Positions 31,871 through 41,293 of a stretch of DNA of 64,000 nucleotides are shown piece after piece. Each line of letters opens with the position of its first letter. The first letter of the stretch is position 1. A program made the position numbers and the translations under genes. The stretch lies in NCBI GenBank assembly GCA_904419315.1, contig CAJFQY010000018.1, positions 5,055-69,054 of the forward strand. The letters are read 5' to 3'. The stretch comes from Zongyangia gallinarum (lineage in GTDB: Bacteria > Bacillota > Clostridia > Oscillospirales > Ruminococcaceae). The notes under the pieces were generated by a model, which was given only the letters and a program-made list of their open reading frames with translations, did no database searches and was not told where the DNA came from.

Positions 31871-32631
31871 CCCCTGTCAGAGACGATTTTACCCCTGCGC
31901 AGATGGAGCGGATGCAGCGGGATGCCATCCGGCAGATGCGCCAGATGCACAACCGCGCCCAGTCCTCCAACGGGCAGCCGGGGAACGCACCATCCCGCTC
32001 CAACGGAGAAGGGCCCCAGAGCCAGGAACAGGCCCGGACTTCCGGTTCTCCTCCCGCCGGGGAAGGAAATTTCAATACAAATAGAAATAACCAGCAAAAT
32101 AATACAAATAGGAATAACATTAATCGGAATAATAGACAAAATAATTACAATATGTATAGAAATGGCGTCCGGTTTTCTCCCTTTCCAGGCGCCATGCCGG
32201 CGGGAGGGGGACAGCGGATGCGCCGCCCCCAAAACCCCGCCAGCCATCCAGGCAGCTGCTGGGAGGAAGCTGCCTCCCAGCAGCCAAGGCCTCGGGCAGG
32301 TGGGGAAGAACGCACTCCCCACAGTGCCGGCTCCGGAGGCTCCAGAGGCGGCGCCCATCCGGGGAACCGCCGTCCACCGCCGGGGCCTGCTTTTGACCTG
32401 GGAAAACTGCTGGGCTCCCTGGGCTTGGGGGGCCAGCCGGGCCAGAATCGGGGCCGGCCGCCGGAGGGGCAGCCATCGGGCACAGGAGGGCTGTTGGATC
32501 AGCTTTTGGGCCCGGAGGGCATCAACCTCTTTGAAAAGGACAGCTTAATGCTGCTGGGACTGATCTACTTTCTCCACCGGGAGGGAGCGGATCTCAAGCT
32601 CCTGTTGGCACTGGGATATATCCTCCTGTAA
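31867..32631 (+). CDS. Hypothetical protein with Asn-rich and Gly/Pro-rich low-complexity middle
   Basis: A 254-residue protein. Residues 1-30 are helical (AQMERMQRDAIRQMRQMHN), 68-97 an Asn-rich tract with NN repeats encoded by AT-rich codons (32070-32160), 100-205 Gly/Pro/Arg-rich and probably disordered, and 225-254 a conserved-looking hydrophobic end (EKDSLMLLGLIYFLHREGAD). The start overlaps the previous gene as ATGA. The C-terminal segment is likely the functional anchor, with the middle acting as a flexible spacer. Function not recognised. Confidence 0.7.
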   Translation: MTPVRDDFTPAQMERMQRDAIRQMRQMHNRAQSSNGQPGNAPSRSNGEGPQSQEQARTSGSPPAGEGNFNTNRNNQQNNTNRNNINRNNRQNNYNMYRNGVRFSPFPGAMPAGGGQRMRRPQNPASHPGSCWEEAASQQPRPRAGGEERTPHSAGSGGSRGGAHPGNRRPPPGPAFDLGKLLGSLGLGGQPGQNRGRPPEGQPSGTGGLLDQLLGPEGINLFEKDSLMLLGLIYFLHREGADLKLLLALGYILL

Positions 32632-32637
32632 AAAAGC

Positions 32638-32677
32638 AAGAAGGAAGGGGCGCAATTTTGCGCCCCTTCCTTCTTCT
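32638..32677 (+). terminator. Bidirectional terminator between convergent genes
   Basis: Stem AAGAAGGAAGGGGCGCAA/TTGCGCCCCTTCCTTCTT, shared by the trio on plus and the DUF6440/GH13 genes on minus. Confidence 0.88.
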
Positions 32678-32684
32678 GTCTCGG

Positions 32685-32882
32685 TTAGTTTTCCTCACCG
32701 GAAATGGGGGAGATGATGGGTTTTCCGTCCCGGCCCAGCAGCGGAGTGATACCGCTGCCGCCGTTGGAGAGAATCTGCATCAGGTAGTTGACGCCGGTTT
32801 CCCTGTCCACCAGGATGCGGATTTCCTCCCCAAAGCTGTTCTGCCGGTAGGTGATGAGAAAACGATGATCCCTTCTTCCCAT
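32685..32882 (-). CDS. DUF6440 family protein
   Basis: A 65-residue basic protein with the pattern RDHRFLITYRQN, EEIRILVDRETGVNYL and GGSGITPLLGRDGKP, which matches the small DUF6440 proteins of Clostridia. It has no signal or membrane segment. It lies 14 bases after the GH13 gene and ends before the shared terminator. Function unknown. Confidence 0.8.
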   Translation of the reverse strand: MGRRDHRFLITYRQNSFGEEIRILVDRETGVNYLMQILSNGGSGITPLLGRDGKPIISPISGEEN

Positions 32883-32896
32883 GGGATACGCCTCCC

Positions 32897-34858
32897 TTAT
32901 GAATGGCCCCGGCGGGATAGTCCGCCGAAGGCTCCGGATTTATGGTTTTTCCCCTGTTTGTGGGACCATCCTTTGGCCGCTCCGCCGCGGATGAGGGCGG
33001 GGGAAAGGGGAGGCACCACACAGACCCCTTCCTGGATCTCGCCGCCCAGCAGCACCTGCGCATGTGCAAAGCGGGGGGGCAGCGGAATCCGCATGGGGTT
33101 GTCGCTGGGGTTGACGATAACGAGCAGAGCCTCCTCCGGGGTCTGACGGAGGAAGGAGAAGACAAAATTGTCGGCGATATAGGGCACATAATCCCCCAGA
33201 ATGATCTCCTTACATTGCTCCCGAATGCCGGTCAAGGTGCGGACAAACTCCAGCATGGCGGCCGGCTCCTCGTTTTCCACCAGGCAGTTCCAGGCAAAGC
33301 AGCCCCGGTTGAAGGGATCCTTGTAGCCCTGCATGGCGATTTCGTCCCCATAGTAGATGCAGGGGATGCCGGGCAGGAACATGATGAGGGTAAAGGCCAG
33401 CCGGAGCAGGGCGATGCCCCGCTGGTACTGTTCGTGGTTGAGATAGTGGGTGGCCTGCCAGTTCCGGTCGTTTTGGCGCACCGGGTCCCCGGCCAGGACG
33501 GTGATTGCCCGGGCGGTGTCATGGGTGGAGAGGGGGTTCATCAGCACGTCGATCACCGGCCGTGGGTAATTTTGCAGCAGGGTCAGGATGGTGTTGGAAA
33601 AGCCATAGCCATCCTTATGGCGCAGATAGCTGAGGATGGATTCCAACAAGGGATAATCCATGACGCTGTCCAGCTGGCCCCCTAGAAGATAGCGCCGGCG
33701 CACCCCGTAGCTGATCTTGTTGGAGGCGTCCTCCCACACCTCGCCCAGGAGGAACTTCTCAGGATCATAGCCCTTGAGGGTGTCGTGGATAAGATCCAGG
33801 AAGCTGTCGGGCAGTTCATCGGCCACATCCAGCCGGAAGCCCTTGATGCCGCAGTCCAGCCAATGGCGGAGGACGCCTTCCTTGCCGCAGATAAACTCCC
33901 GGTAGGAGGGGTTTTCCTCATCTACTTCTGGCAGGGTGTCAAAGCCCCACCAGCTTTTGTAGCTTTTGGGGAACTGGATAAAGTGGAACCAGCTGCTGTA
34001 AGGGCTCTCCTGGCTTTGATAGGCCCCCAGGGTGGGATAGCGTCCCTCCCTGTTAAAGTAGAGGCTGTCGCTGCCCACATGGGAAAAGACCCCGTCTAAG
34101 ATGATGGAGATACCGTATTTTTTTGCCTCGGCGCACAGCTGGCGCAGATCCTCCTCGGTGCCCAGGAGGGGGTCGATTTTCATATAATCCGCCGTGTTGT
34201 AGCGGTGGTTGGAGTGGGCCTCAAAGATGGGGTTGAGGTAGAGCAGGGTCACCCCCAAAGACTGGAGATAGGGCAGTTTTTCCTGGATGCCCTTGAGGTC
34301 CCCGCCGAAGTAGTCGTTGTTGCGGACAATGCCTTGGCTGTCAGGCAGGTACTGAGGCTGTCCGCCCCAGTCATAGCGGAGCACCCGGTCCTCAGGGACA
34401 TTTTCCTTGGGAGCGCCGCTAAAATAGAACCGGTCGGGGAAGATCTGGTACATGATAGCGCCCCTCAGGTCCTTCGGGGTGCGGAAATCCTTGTCGTAGA
34501 CGGTCAGCTGCCACAGGTCCCCGCCGGCCAGGTTGAACTTGGCGGTAAAATCCCCCTTGCGCCGGATGGGGATCACCTGGTCCCCGGTCACCGCCTCAAA
34601 GCAGTAGAAGAGAAGGGCGGGGGTCTCCTGGACAAAGGAGCAGGAAAAGACGTTGTAATCCATCTTAACCCGTTCCAGGGCCATGGGGACATAGTGGGGC
34701 TCGTCGTAGTGGTCGGCTTTATAGATGACAAGGCGGGGGGCTAATAGGGTGGCGCACTTGGCCAGGTGCAGGTGAAACACCACCTCTTCCCCGGTTTTGA
34801 CAGCGCCGAAGGGCGCTTTATATTCTAAGAGTGTGCTGTCAAACAGACATGCTTCCAT
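32897..34858 (-). CDS. GH13 alpha-glycosidase (neopullulanase/cyclomaltodextrinase-like)
   Basis: A 653-residue cytoplasmic alpha-amylase-family enzyme. An N-terminal CBM34-like beta domain (1-125) precedes the barrel: DGVFSHVG (region I), GFRLDVADE with the nucleophile Asp (region II), LLGEVWED with the acid/base Glu (region III), and NPLSTHDTAR (region IV). A C-terminal beta domain follows. It should trim branched or short alpha-glucans. Gap of 112 bases after glycogen phosphorylase, containing a hairpin GGGATGC/GCATCCC. The pair points to glycogen or maltodextrin breakdown. Confidence 0.9.
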   Translation of the reverse strand: MEACLFDSTLLEYKAPFGAVKTGEEVVFHLHLAKCATLLAPRLVIYKADHYDEPHYVPMALERVKMDYNVFSCSFVQETPALLFYCFEAVTGDQVIPIRRKGDFTAKFNLAGGDLWQLTVYDKDFRTPKDLRGAIMYQIFPDRFYFSGAPKENVPEDRVLRYDWGGQPQYLPDSQGIVRNNDYFGGDLKGIQEKLPYLQSLGVTLLYLNPIFEAHSNHRYNTADYMKIDPLLGTEEDLRQLCAEAKKYGISIILDGVFSHVGSDSLYFNREGRYPTLGAYQSQESPYSSWFHFIQFPKSYKSWWGFDTLPEVDEENPSYREFICGKEGVLRHWLDCGIKGFRLDVADELPDSFLDLIHDTLKGYDPEKFLLGEVWEDASNKISYGVRRRYLLGGQLDSVMDYPLLESILSYLRHKDGYGFSNTILTLLQNYPRPVIDVLMNPLSTHDTARAITVLAGDPVRQNDRNWQATHYLNHEQYQRGIALLRLAFTLIMFLPGIPCIYYGDEIAMQGYKDPFNRGCFAWNCLVENEEPAAMLEFVRTLTGIREQCKEIILGDYVPYIADNFVFSFLRQTPEEALLVIVNPSDNPMRIPLPPRFAHAQVLLGGEIQEGVCVVPPLSPALIRGGAAKGWSHKQGKNHKSGAFGGLSRRGHS

Positions 34859-34970
34859 GGAGAAAAGACCTCCTTACAAAATCCCAGAGAACAGGGGAGA
34901 ACAGGGGAAAACAGGGTAAAGGGATGCCCGCCCCAGAGGGCAAGCATCCCGTACAGTTGCGATGGAAGGG

Positions 34971-37367
34971 CTATTTCAGGTACCAAATGTCCCGGGCGTA
35001 ATCGTCTACCGCCCGGTCGGCGGAGAACATGCCGGCGTTGGCCACGTTGATGAGGCTCATCCGCTGCCAGCCTAAGGTGTCGCTGTAAAGCTGCTCCGCC
35101 TTCTGGTGGGCTTGTTTGTAGGACTCGAAGTCAGCCAGCACCATATAGGGGTCGCTGGTGGCCAGGGAGGTGGCGATTTCGTTAAAGACATTGCCGTCAA
35201 TGCCATGGTAGAGGACATCCACCAGGCCTTTGATCTCTGGGTTCTTGTTATAGATTTCCCGGGGATTGTAGTGGGGCTTGAGCTGGGCCACCTCCTGGGT
35301 GGACATGCCAAAGCGGATGAAGTTTTCATCCCCCACACTGTCATAGATTTCCACATTGGCCCCGTCATAGGTGCCCAGGGTGATGGCGCCGCCCAGCATC
35401 AGCTTCATGTTGCCGGTGCCGGAAGCCTCGGTGCCGGCCAGGGAGATCTGCTCGCTGATCTCAGAGGCGGGGGCTAGGATTTCGGAGAGGGTCACATTGT
35501 AATCTTCCAGATAGACGACCTTGATCCGGCCCCGGACATCCGGGTCGTTGTCAATGTGTTTGGCCAGGGCACAGATGAAGCGGATGATCTGTTTGGCCAT
35601 ATAGTAGCCCGGCGCCGCCTTGGCCCCGAAGATGAAGGTGCGGGGGGTGAAGGGGGTGCTGGGGTTTGCTTTCAGCTTCTGGTAGAGGGAGAGGATATGC
35701 AGGGCGTTGAGGTGCTGCCGCTTGTATTCATGCAGCCGTTTGACCTGCACGTCAAAGATGGAATCGGGGTCGATGACAACTCCGGTGTGCTCCTTGATAT
35801 AGTCGGAGAAATAAGCCTTGTTTTCCCGTTTGATCCGGGCAAACTCCTGGAGCACCGTCTTGTCGTCGGCAAAGGCCTCCAGCTTTTTCAGCTCGGACAT
35901 ATGCTTGATAAAGCCGTCGCCAATGAGGTCGGTAACCAGCTGGGTCAGGCCGGGGTTGGACTGATACATCCACCGGCGGGCGGCGATGCCGTTGGTAACA
36001 TTCTTAAACTTCTGGGGCTCAATCTCGTAAAACTCGTGGAAGAGGGAGTCTTTGAGGATATCGGAGTGGAGTTTGGAGACGCCGTTGACGCTGTGGCAGG
36101 CCCAGACCGCCAGATTGGCCATGCGGACCTCGTGGTTGAAGATGATGGAAAGGCGGTTGATCTGATCCACATCCTTGTGCCAGCGCTCAAACAGCTCCCG
36201 GGTGAAGCGGTTGTTGATCTCCACCACGATCTGATAGATCCGGGGCAGGAGGAGCTTGAAGAGGTCCTCGTTCCAACGCTCCAGGGCCTCGTTCATGACA
36301 GTGTGGTTGGTGTAGGCAAAGGTCTGGGTGACAATGGTCCAAGCCTTATCCCAGCTGTAGCCGCAGTCATCCAGCAAAATCCGCATCAGCTCTGGGATGG
36401 CCAGCACCGGATGGGTGTCGTTGATGTGGATGGCCACCTTCTCGCTGAGGTTTTCCAGGGTGCCGTAGGTCATCAGGTGGGAGTGGACAATATCCCCGAT
36501 AGAAGCCGCCACCAGGAAATACTGCTGGCGCAGCCGCAGGTTCTTGCCCTCCAGGTGGTTGTCGTTGGGGTAAAGGACCTTGCTGATGGCCTCGGCATAG
36601 GAGTTTTGCCCCAAAGCCTGGACATAATCGCCTTTGTTGAACATTTCCATATCGATGCCGGGGGAGACGGCCTTCCACAGACGGAGGCGGCTGACGCCCT
36701 TGGTCCGGTAGCCGGAGACATACATGTCATAGGGCACCGCCTTGACGGAGGTGTAGTTGACGTGGTCGATATGGTGGTAGTTATTGTCCCAGAATTCGTG
36801 AATCTGGCCGCCGAAATGGATGTCCACCGCCCGGTCCAGCCGTTCGGAAAGCCAGATGTCGCCGCCGGGGAGCCAGTTATCAGGCAGCTCGGTCTGCCAG
36901 CCGTCGATGATCCGCTGTTTGAAGATGCCGTATTCATAGAGGATGGAGTAGCCGGTGCCCAGATATTCCTGGGTGGCCATGCCGTCCAGGTAGCAGGCGG
37001 CCAGGCGGCCCAGGCCGCCGTTGCCAAGGCCCGCGTCAGGCTCGCATTCGTATAGGTTTTCCAGCTTTACATTAAAGGAGGCCAGGGCCTCTTTGAACTC
37101 GTCTACCAGTTCCAGGTTGTAGATGTTGTTTTTCAGGGAGCGGCCCATGAGGAATTCCATGCAGAGATAGTAGACCCGCTTTTCCCCGTGGCTGGTCTTG
37201 TCGCTGGCGAACTGTTTGCGTTTTTCAGATAGGACATCCTGCAAAATCATGGCGCAGGCCTTGTAAAAGATCCGGTCCGACGCGGTGGCCGGCGTTTCGC
37301 CGAATTGACGGTCGAGGATGGTTACCAACTTGTTTTTTATCTCATCACTGGTGAAAAGCTTATTCAA
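34971..37367 (-). CDS. glgP: Glycogen/maltodextrin phosphorylase
   Basis: A 798-residue GT35 phosphorylase, full length for the family. The pyridoxal-phosphate lysine lies in GTGNMKLMLGGAITLGT near residue 650, and GNGGLGRLAACYLDG near residue 118 is the N-terminal signature. It releases glucose-1-phosphate from alpha-1,4-glucan. Start is TTG at 37367, seven bases after TGGAGG; the frame open further to 37562 encodes GC-rich leader sequence unrelated to phosphorylases. First gene of the minus unit, with its own promoter and a leader of about 215 nt. Confidence 0.95.
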   Translation of the reverse strand: MNKLFTSDEIKNKLVTILDRQFGETPATASDRIFYKACAMILQDVLSEKRKQFASDKTSHGEKRVYYLCMEFLMGRSLKNNIYNLELVDEFKEALASFNVKLENLYECEPDAGLGNGGLGRLAACYLDGMATQEYLGTGYSILYEYGIFKQRIIDGWQTELPDNWLPGGDIWLSERLDRAVDIHFGGQIHEFWDNNYHHIDHVNYTSVKAVPYDMYVSGYRTKGVSRLRLWKAVSPGIDMEMFNKGDYVQALGQNSYAEAISKVLYPNDNHLEGKNLRLRQQYFLVAASIGDIVHSHLMTYGTLENLSEKVAIHINDTHPVLAIPELMRILLDDCGYSWDKAWTIVTQTFAYTNHTVMNEALERWNEDLFKLLLPRIYQIVVEINNRFTRELFERWHKDVDQINRLSIIFNHEVRMANLAVWACHSVNGVSKLHSDILKDSLFHEFYEIEPQKFKNVTNGIAARRWMYQSNPGLTQLVTDLIGDGFIKHMSELKKLEAFADDKTVLQEFARIKRENKAYFSDYIKEHTGVVIDPDSIFDVQVKRLHEYKRQHLNALHILSLYQKLKANPSTPFTPRTFIFGAKAAPGYYMAKQIIRFICALAKHIDNDPDVRGRIKVVYLEDYNVTLSEILAPASEISEQISLAGTEASGTGNMKLMLGGAITLGTYDGANVEIYDSVGDENFIRFGMSTQEVAQLKPHYNPREIYNKNPEIKGLVDVLYHGIDGNVFNEIATSLATSDPYMVLADFESYKQAHQKAEQLYSDTLGWQRMSLINVANAGMFSADRAVDDYARDIWYLK

Positions 37368-37815
37368 AATAAAACCTCCAGTTCCGCTGCCGCTGGCGGT
37401 ACCCGCTGGGCGCGCTGCCCGGCGGTGATGCGCCGGCCCTCCCGGCAAGATTCGGGGGCCGGTTAACTCCATGCCTGTTCGTTGTCTCTTGGCACAAGTT
37501 CCTAGAAAATCAGAGTTATTACTAAGTATAATACGAATTTCAGAATGAATCAACCATTCCAAGTAAAATTGTATTAATTTTCAGGGATATTATCCTCTGT
37601 TTTGTGTAAAATTGTCAAGAAATTGGTCGATTACGGCAAGAATTTGCATAGTCCGGTGAAGAGGAAGCAATTTTCTCCTCCTCTGGGAGAAAAATGGCTT
37701 TCATCGGGCTAAAAAATATACTATAATGAAAGCAATCCCCAATGTTATCGGGGTGAAGGAATCAGAAAACGCCCGCGGTCCTGCGGGAATGACATACCAT
37801 GGAGGACCTGAGAAA
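37368..37815. other. Divergent intergenic region between glgP and zapA
   Basis: No gene seen. It holds the glgP promoter (37589-37618), a GC-rich leader that can fold on itself (37378-37465), and on the plus strand TATACTATAAT near 37719-37729, a likely -10 for zapA. Confidence 0.5.
37589..37618 (-). promoter_or_regulatory. glgP promoter
   Basis: TTGACA, 18 bases, GATAAT on the minus strand. Confidence 0.65.
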
Positions 37816-38190
37816 ATGGAAAATACAAACAGAGTGAAAATCCATGTCTGTGGCAGTGATTACATCATCGCCACCCCGGAAAAGGAAGAATACGTCAAGG
37901 AGCTGGCCTATCAGATCGACAACCAAGCCCAGGCTATGATGGAAAGCAATCCCAATATGTCCATCCTGACAGCCCTGATCCTCTGCTCCCTGTCCTACCT
38001 GGATGATTGCAACAAAGCCAACGCCAACGCCGACAATATGCGGCGGCAGCTGAAAGATTATCTGGAGGACGCGGCCAAGGCCCGCATCGAGGTGGACGAA
38101 ACCAAACGGGAGCTGGAACGGCTCCAAAAGGAAGTGGCGTCCTATAAGCGCCAGCTGAAGGCTGCGGGCAGGATGTCCCCGGAGGTATAA
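37816..38190 (+). CDS. zapA: Cell-division protein ZapA
   Basis: A 124-residue protein with the ZapA fold: beta strands RVKIHVCGSDYIIATPEKEEY followed by the helix DNQAQAMMESNPNMSILTALIL, then a long coiled coil (70-115). ZapA crosslinks FtsZ filaments at the division ring. The ATG at 37816 follows GGAGG. The stop is one base before the U32 peptidase start, a pairing often seen in Clostridia. Confidence 0.88.
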   Translation: MENTNRVKIHVCGSDYIIATPEKEEYVKELAYQIDNQAQAMMESNPNMSILTALILCSLSYLDDCNKANANADNMRRQLKDYLEDAAKARIEVDETKRELERLQKEVASYKRQLKAAGRMSPEV

Positions 38191-38191
38191 A

Positions 38192-40267
38192 TTGGAAAAG
38201 CCAGAGATTTTGGCCCCGGCCGGGGGGATGGATTCCCTGCTGGCGGCCCTGTATACCGGCGCGGACGCAGTCTATCTGGGAGCGGGGGACTTCAACGCCC
38301 GGAGAAATGCCCATAATTTTGACGAGGAGGCCCTGTGTGAGGCTGTGCGGCAGGCACACCTATACGGGGCTAAAATTTACATGACCATCAACACCGCCGT
38401 ATTCGACGATGAGCTGCCCGGCCTGCTTTCCACCATTGCCCTGGCCTGCCGGGCCGGGGTGGATCAGATCATCGCCGCCGACCTGGGGGTGTATGCCCTG
38501 CTGCGCCGGTGCGCGCCAGGCCTTCGGATCAGCGGCTCCACCCAGATGAGCATTCACAATAAAAGCGGGGTAAGGATGCTGCGGCGGCTGGGCTACGACC
38601 GGGTGGTCCTGGCCCGGGAGCTTTCTCAGAAGGAGATTGCCGCCATCACCCGGGAATCCCAGATCGAGGTGGAGGCTTTTGTCCATGGAGCGCTTTGCAT
38701 GTGCCTGTCGGGGCAGTGCTACCTGTCCTCAATGATTGGCGGCCGCAGTGGCAACCGGGGGCTCTGCGCCCAGCCCTGCCGCCTGCCCATGAAGGCGCCG
38801 GACGGCGCTGCATACGCCCTTTCCCTCAAGGACATGTCCTTGGTGGAGCAGGCGGAGAAATTGGGGGAGCTGGGGGTCAAAAGCCTGAAAATCGAGGGGC
38901 GGATGAAGCGGCCGGAATATGTGGCGGCTTCGGTCAGCGCCCTGCGGCAGATCCTGGACGAAGGGAAGGCGGACGGCACTGCCCTGCAAAATTTGCAGGC
39001 GGTCTTTTCCCGCAGCGGCTTTACCAGCGGCTACTTTGACGGAAAGCTGGGCCGGGAGATGTTCGGCACCCGGCAGAAGGAGGACGTCCTCTCCGCCGCC
39101 GGGGTGCTGGGAGAGCTGGCCCGGCTCTATGAGCATCCCACCCAGAGGGTGCCGGTGGAGATGGCGCTCACCGTCCGGCAGGGGGAACCGGTGTCCCTGA
39201 CCGTCACCGATCCCCAAGGCAGGAGGCGGACAGCCGCAGGGGAGCCTCCCCAGCTGGCCCAGCGCCGTCCCACCGACGAGGCCATGGCCCGCCGGGCCTT
39301 GGAAAAGACCGGAGGCACCGCCTTTTATCTCGAGCAACTTGCGCTGGATACCGACGGGATCAGCATGGTGCCGGTGTCCCAGTTAAACGCCCTGCGCCGG
39401 GAAGCGCTGGACGCATTGACCCAAGACCGCCGGCAGGTGGAGCCTACCCCCTTTGCGCCGGTGCCAGTCAAGGTGGAAACATCCTACCGCCGCCGGGGAG
39501 CGCCCCGCTTGCGGGCCCGGTTCGACCGGTTTGACCAGGTGCCGCTCCAGAGACTGGACCCTTTCGAGGCGGTGATCCTTCCCGCCGGGGAGCTGCTCTC
39601 CCACTGGGAGGAGCTGACAGGCCAGCTGCCGCCGGACAGGCTCTGGGCCCAGCTGCCCCGGGCCATTTTTGACCGGGAAGAGGCGGTAAAGGAGCAGTTG
39701 GAAAGGCTCAGAGCCCTGGGATGCCGCCGGGCCGTCTGCGGCAATCTGGGCGGGGTTATCCTGGCCCAGGAGGCGGGGCTGGAAGTTTCGGGGGACTTTG
39801 GCCTTAACCTGGTCAACACCCTGGCTTTAGAGGAGTGCGAGAAACTGGGCCTTGCCGACGTGACCCTCTCCTTTGAAATGAGTCTGGACCGTGTCCGGCG
39901 GCTGGGCGGAAAGATCCGCCGGGGGTTGTTGGCTTACGGCTACCTGCCTCTGATGCTCACCCGCAACTGTGTGGTGAAAAACGCCATGGGCTGTCAAAAA
40001 TGCAGCCGTGGCTTTCATACCCTCACCGACCGGACAGGCCGGCATTTTCCAGCCGCCTGTGAGGAGGGACGGGAGGCCATGGAGCTTTATAATGCGGTGC
40101 CCCTCTCCATGGCGGACCGGCAGGAGGAGATGGAGGCCGTGGATTTCTTGACCCTCTATTTTACCCGGGAGAGCCGGGAGAAAGCGGATAAGATTGTGGA
40201 AGGATTCCTGGAGGGGCGGCCGGTAGAAGGCGCTACCCGGGGCCTTTATTATAGAAAAGTACAGTAA
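38192..40267 (+). CDS. U32-family peptidase / 23S rRNA C2501 hydroxylase-like protein (RlhA-like)
   Basis: A 691-residue protein: U32 barrel (1-300) with the family motif GGRSGNRGLCAQPCR, then a DUF3656 region. Cysteines in GLCAQPC, in NCVVKNAMGCQKC and later are those expected to bind an Fe-S cluster. The E. coli relative RlhA hydroxylates 23S rRNA; the protease label is historical. Start is TTG directly after GGAGG with 6-base spacing, one base after zapA. Confidence 0.9.
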   Translation: MEKPEILAPAGGMDSLLAALYTGADAVYLGAGDFNARRNAHNFDEEALCEAVRQAHLYGAKIYMTINTAVFDDELPGLLSTIALACRAGVDQIIAADLGVYALLRRCAPGLRISGSTQMSIHNKSGVRMLRRLGYDRVVLARELSQKEIAAITRESQIEVEAFVHGALCMCLSGQCYLSSMIGGRSGNRGLCAQPCRLPMKAPDGAAYALSLKDMSLVEQAEKLGELGVKSLKIEGRMKRPEYVAASVSALRQILDEGKADGTALQNLQAVFSRSGFTSGYFDGKLGREMFGTRQKEDVLSAAGVLGELARLYEHPTQRVPVEMALTVRQGEPVSLTVTDPQGRRRTAAGEPPQLAQRRPTDEAMARRALEKTGGTAFYLEQLALDTDGISMVPVSQLNALRREALDALTQDRRQVEPTPFAPVPVKVETSYRRRGAPRLRARFDRFDQVPLQRLDPFEAVILPAGELLSHWEELTGQLPPDRLWAQLPRAIFDREEAVKEQLERLRALGCRRAVCGNLGGVILAQEAGLEVSGDFGLNLVNTLALEECEKLGLADVTLSFEMSLDRVRRLGGKIRRGLLAYGYLPLMLTRNCVVKNAMGCQKCSRGFHTLTDRTGRHFPAACEEGREAMELYNAVPLSMADRQEEMEAVDFLTLYFTRESREKADKIVEGFLEGRPVEGATRGLYYRKVQ

Positions 40268-40283
40268 AAAGGAGTGGAGACGC

Positions 40284-40721
40284 ATGCAGTCACTGCGGAT
40301 TAAAAAATTGGAGGAAGGGGCAAAGATCCCCTTTCGAGCAACCCTTCACAGCGCGGGAATCGATCTTTACGCCCTGCTGAAGGAACCGGTGGAGATTGGC
40401 TCCCATGAGATCTGCCAAATCCACACCGGCATCGCCTGTGAAATCCCCATTGGATTTGCCGGCTTTATCTTTGCCAGAAGCTCCCTGGGCATCAAGCATG
40501 GGGTGACTCCCGCCAACTGCGTAGGCGTCATTGACAGCGATTACCGGGGGGAGATTATCGTGGGCCTCATCAACCAACTGGATACCCCCTTTATTGTCCA
40601 GCCTGGGGATAGAATCGCCCAGCTGATCATTATGCCGGTGATGACTCCGGATATCGAAGAGGTGGAGGAGCTGACTCCCACCCGCCGGGGAACCGGTGGA
40701 TTTGGCTCCACCGGCAAATAG
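40284..40721 (+). CDS. dut: dUTP diphosphatase
   Basis: A 145-residue trimeric dUTPase with all five motifs: AGIDLYA, ARSSLGIKHG, GVIDSDYRGEI, GDRIAQLI and RGTGGFGSTG. It removes dUTP and supplies dUMP. Sixteen bases after the U32 gene, 18 before the DUF4321 gene; same operon. Confidence 0.95.
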   Translation: MQSLRIKKLEEGAKIPFRATLHSAGIDLYALLKEPVEIGSHEICQIHTGIACEIPIGFAGFIFARSSLGIKHGVTPANCVGVIDSDYRGEIIVGLINQLDTPFIVQPGDRIAQLIIMPVMTPDIEEVEELTPTRRGTGGFGSTGK

Positions 40722-40739
40722 GGGAAGAGGCGAATCGGG

Positions 40740-41009
40740 ATGAAATGGAAGAAAAATCTGCTGCTCCTTCTGTTTGTGGTGGGCGGCATCGTCATCGGCT
40801 CCCTGGTGGCCAGCGCCTGTCAGAATGTATCCTTTCTCTCCTGGCTGGGCTTTTCCCAATCCTTTGGCATCTCCCCCAGCGCGCCCTTTGTCATGGATCT
40901 CCATGTGTTTTCCCTGGCCTTTGGGCTGACCATCAACATCACCGTGGCCCATGTGATCTGCCTGGTGCTGTCCATCTTCGCCTATAAGGCAGCAATCCGG
41001 CGGCTCTAA
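40740..41009 (+). CDS. DUF4321 small membrane protein
   Basis: An 89-residue protein with two or three hydrophobic helices (6-26, 55-85). The Clostridial DUF4321 pattern GGIVIGSLVA at the N-terminus and LSLAFGLTINITVAH-like C-terminal helix (here FSLAFGLTINITVAH) is present. These genes typically lie beside maf and mreB, as here. Function unknown. Confidence 0.85.
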   Translation: MKWKKNLLLLLFVVGGIVIGSLVASACQNVSFLSWLGFSQSFGISPSAPFVMDLHVFSLAFGLTINITVAHVICLVLSIFAYKAAIRRL

Positions 41010-41280
41010 GCGGACAGTGCCCGCTCCCAAGTCGCGCTTATGTGTCAATCGCAACATAGTTGCGGGCAACGCGGCAGTGTCGCAAATAAAACTCAATGCG
41101 CGTCCTCCCGCCCCGGGAGGGGCCACCTGCCGATGGAGGTCGTCGCGCTGTGGCTCTAAGTTAAAACAAAACTCGTGCTACGCGGCAGTGTTGCAAATTG
41201 ATTCCGTGCGCGTGAGGCAATAGCATAATCGAAATCAAGAGCGCGTCATCCTCTGCGGGTGGCAGACGCTAGGCGCAAAA
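41010..41280 (+). repeat. Dispersed intergenic repeat, copy 1
   Basis: A GC-rich noncoding block with the family core TTGCGGGCAACGCGGCAGTG at 41060-41079, preceded by a GTGTCAATCGCAAC segment and followed by AAATAAAA and CGCG motifs; a second, weaker half-copy follows (CTACGCGGCAGTGTTGCAAA). It lies between the DUF4321 gene and maf. Confidence 0.8.
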
Positions 41281-41293
41281 AGGAGGAAACACA

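Noticed and set aside
34880..34925. Short direct repeats AGAACAGGGG upstream of the GH13 gene
   Set aside because: Only two or three imperfect copies in a leader; no array structure and no spacer pattern, so not CRISPR.
35556..37055. A 499-codon open frame on the plus strand opposite glgP
   Set aside because: It is fully antisense to glycogen phosphorylase, has no ribosome-binding site, and its Val/Gly/Asp-rich composition is what GC-rich reverse frames produce.
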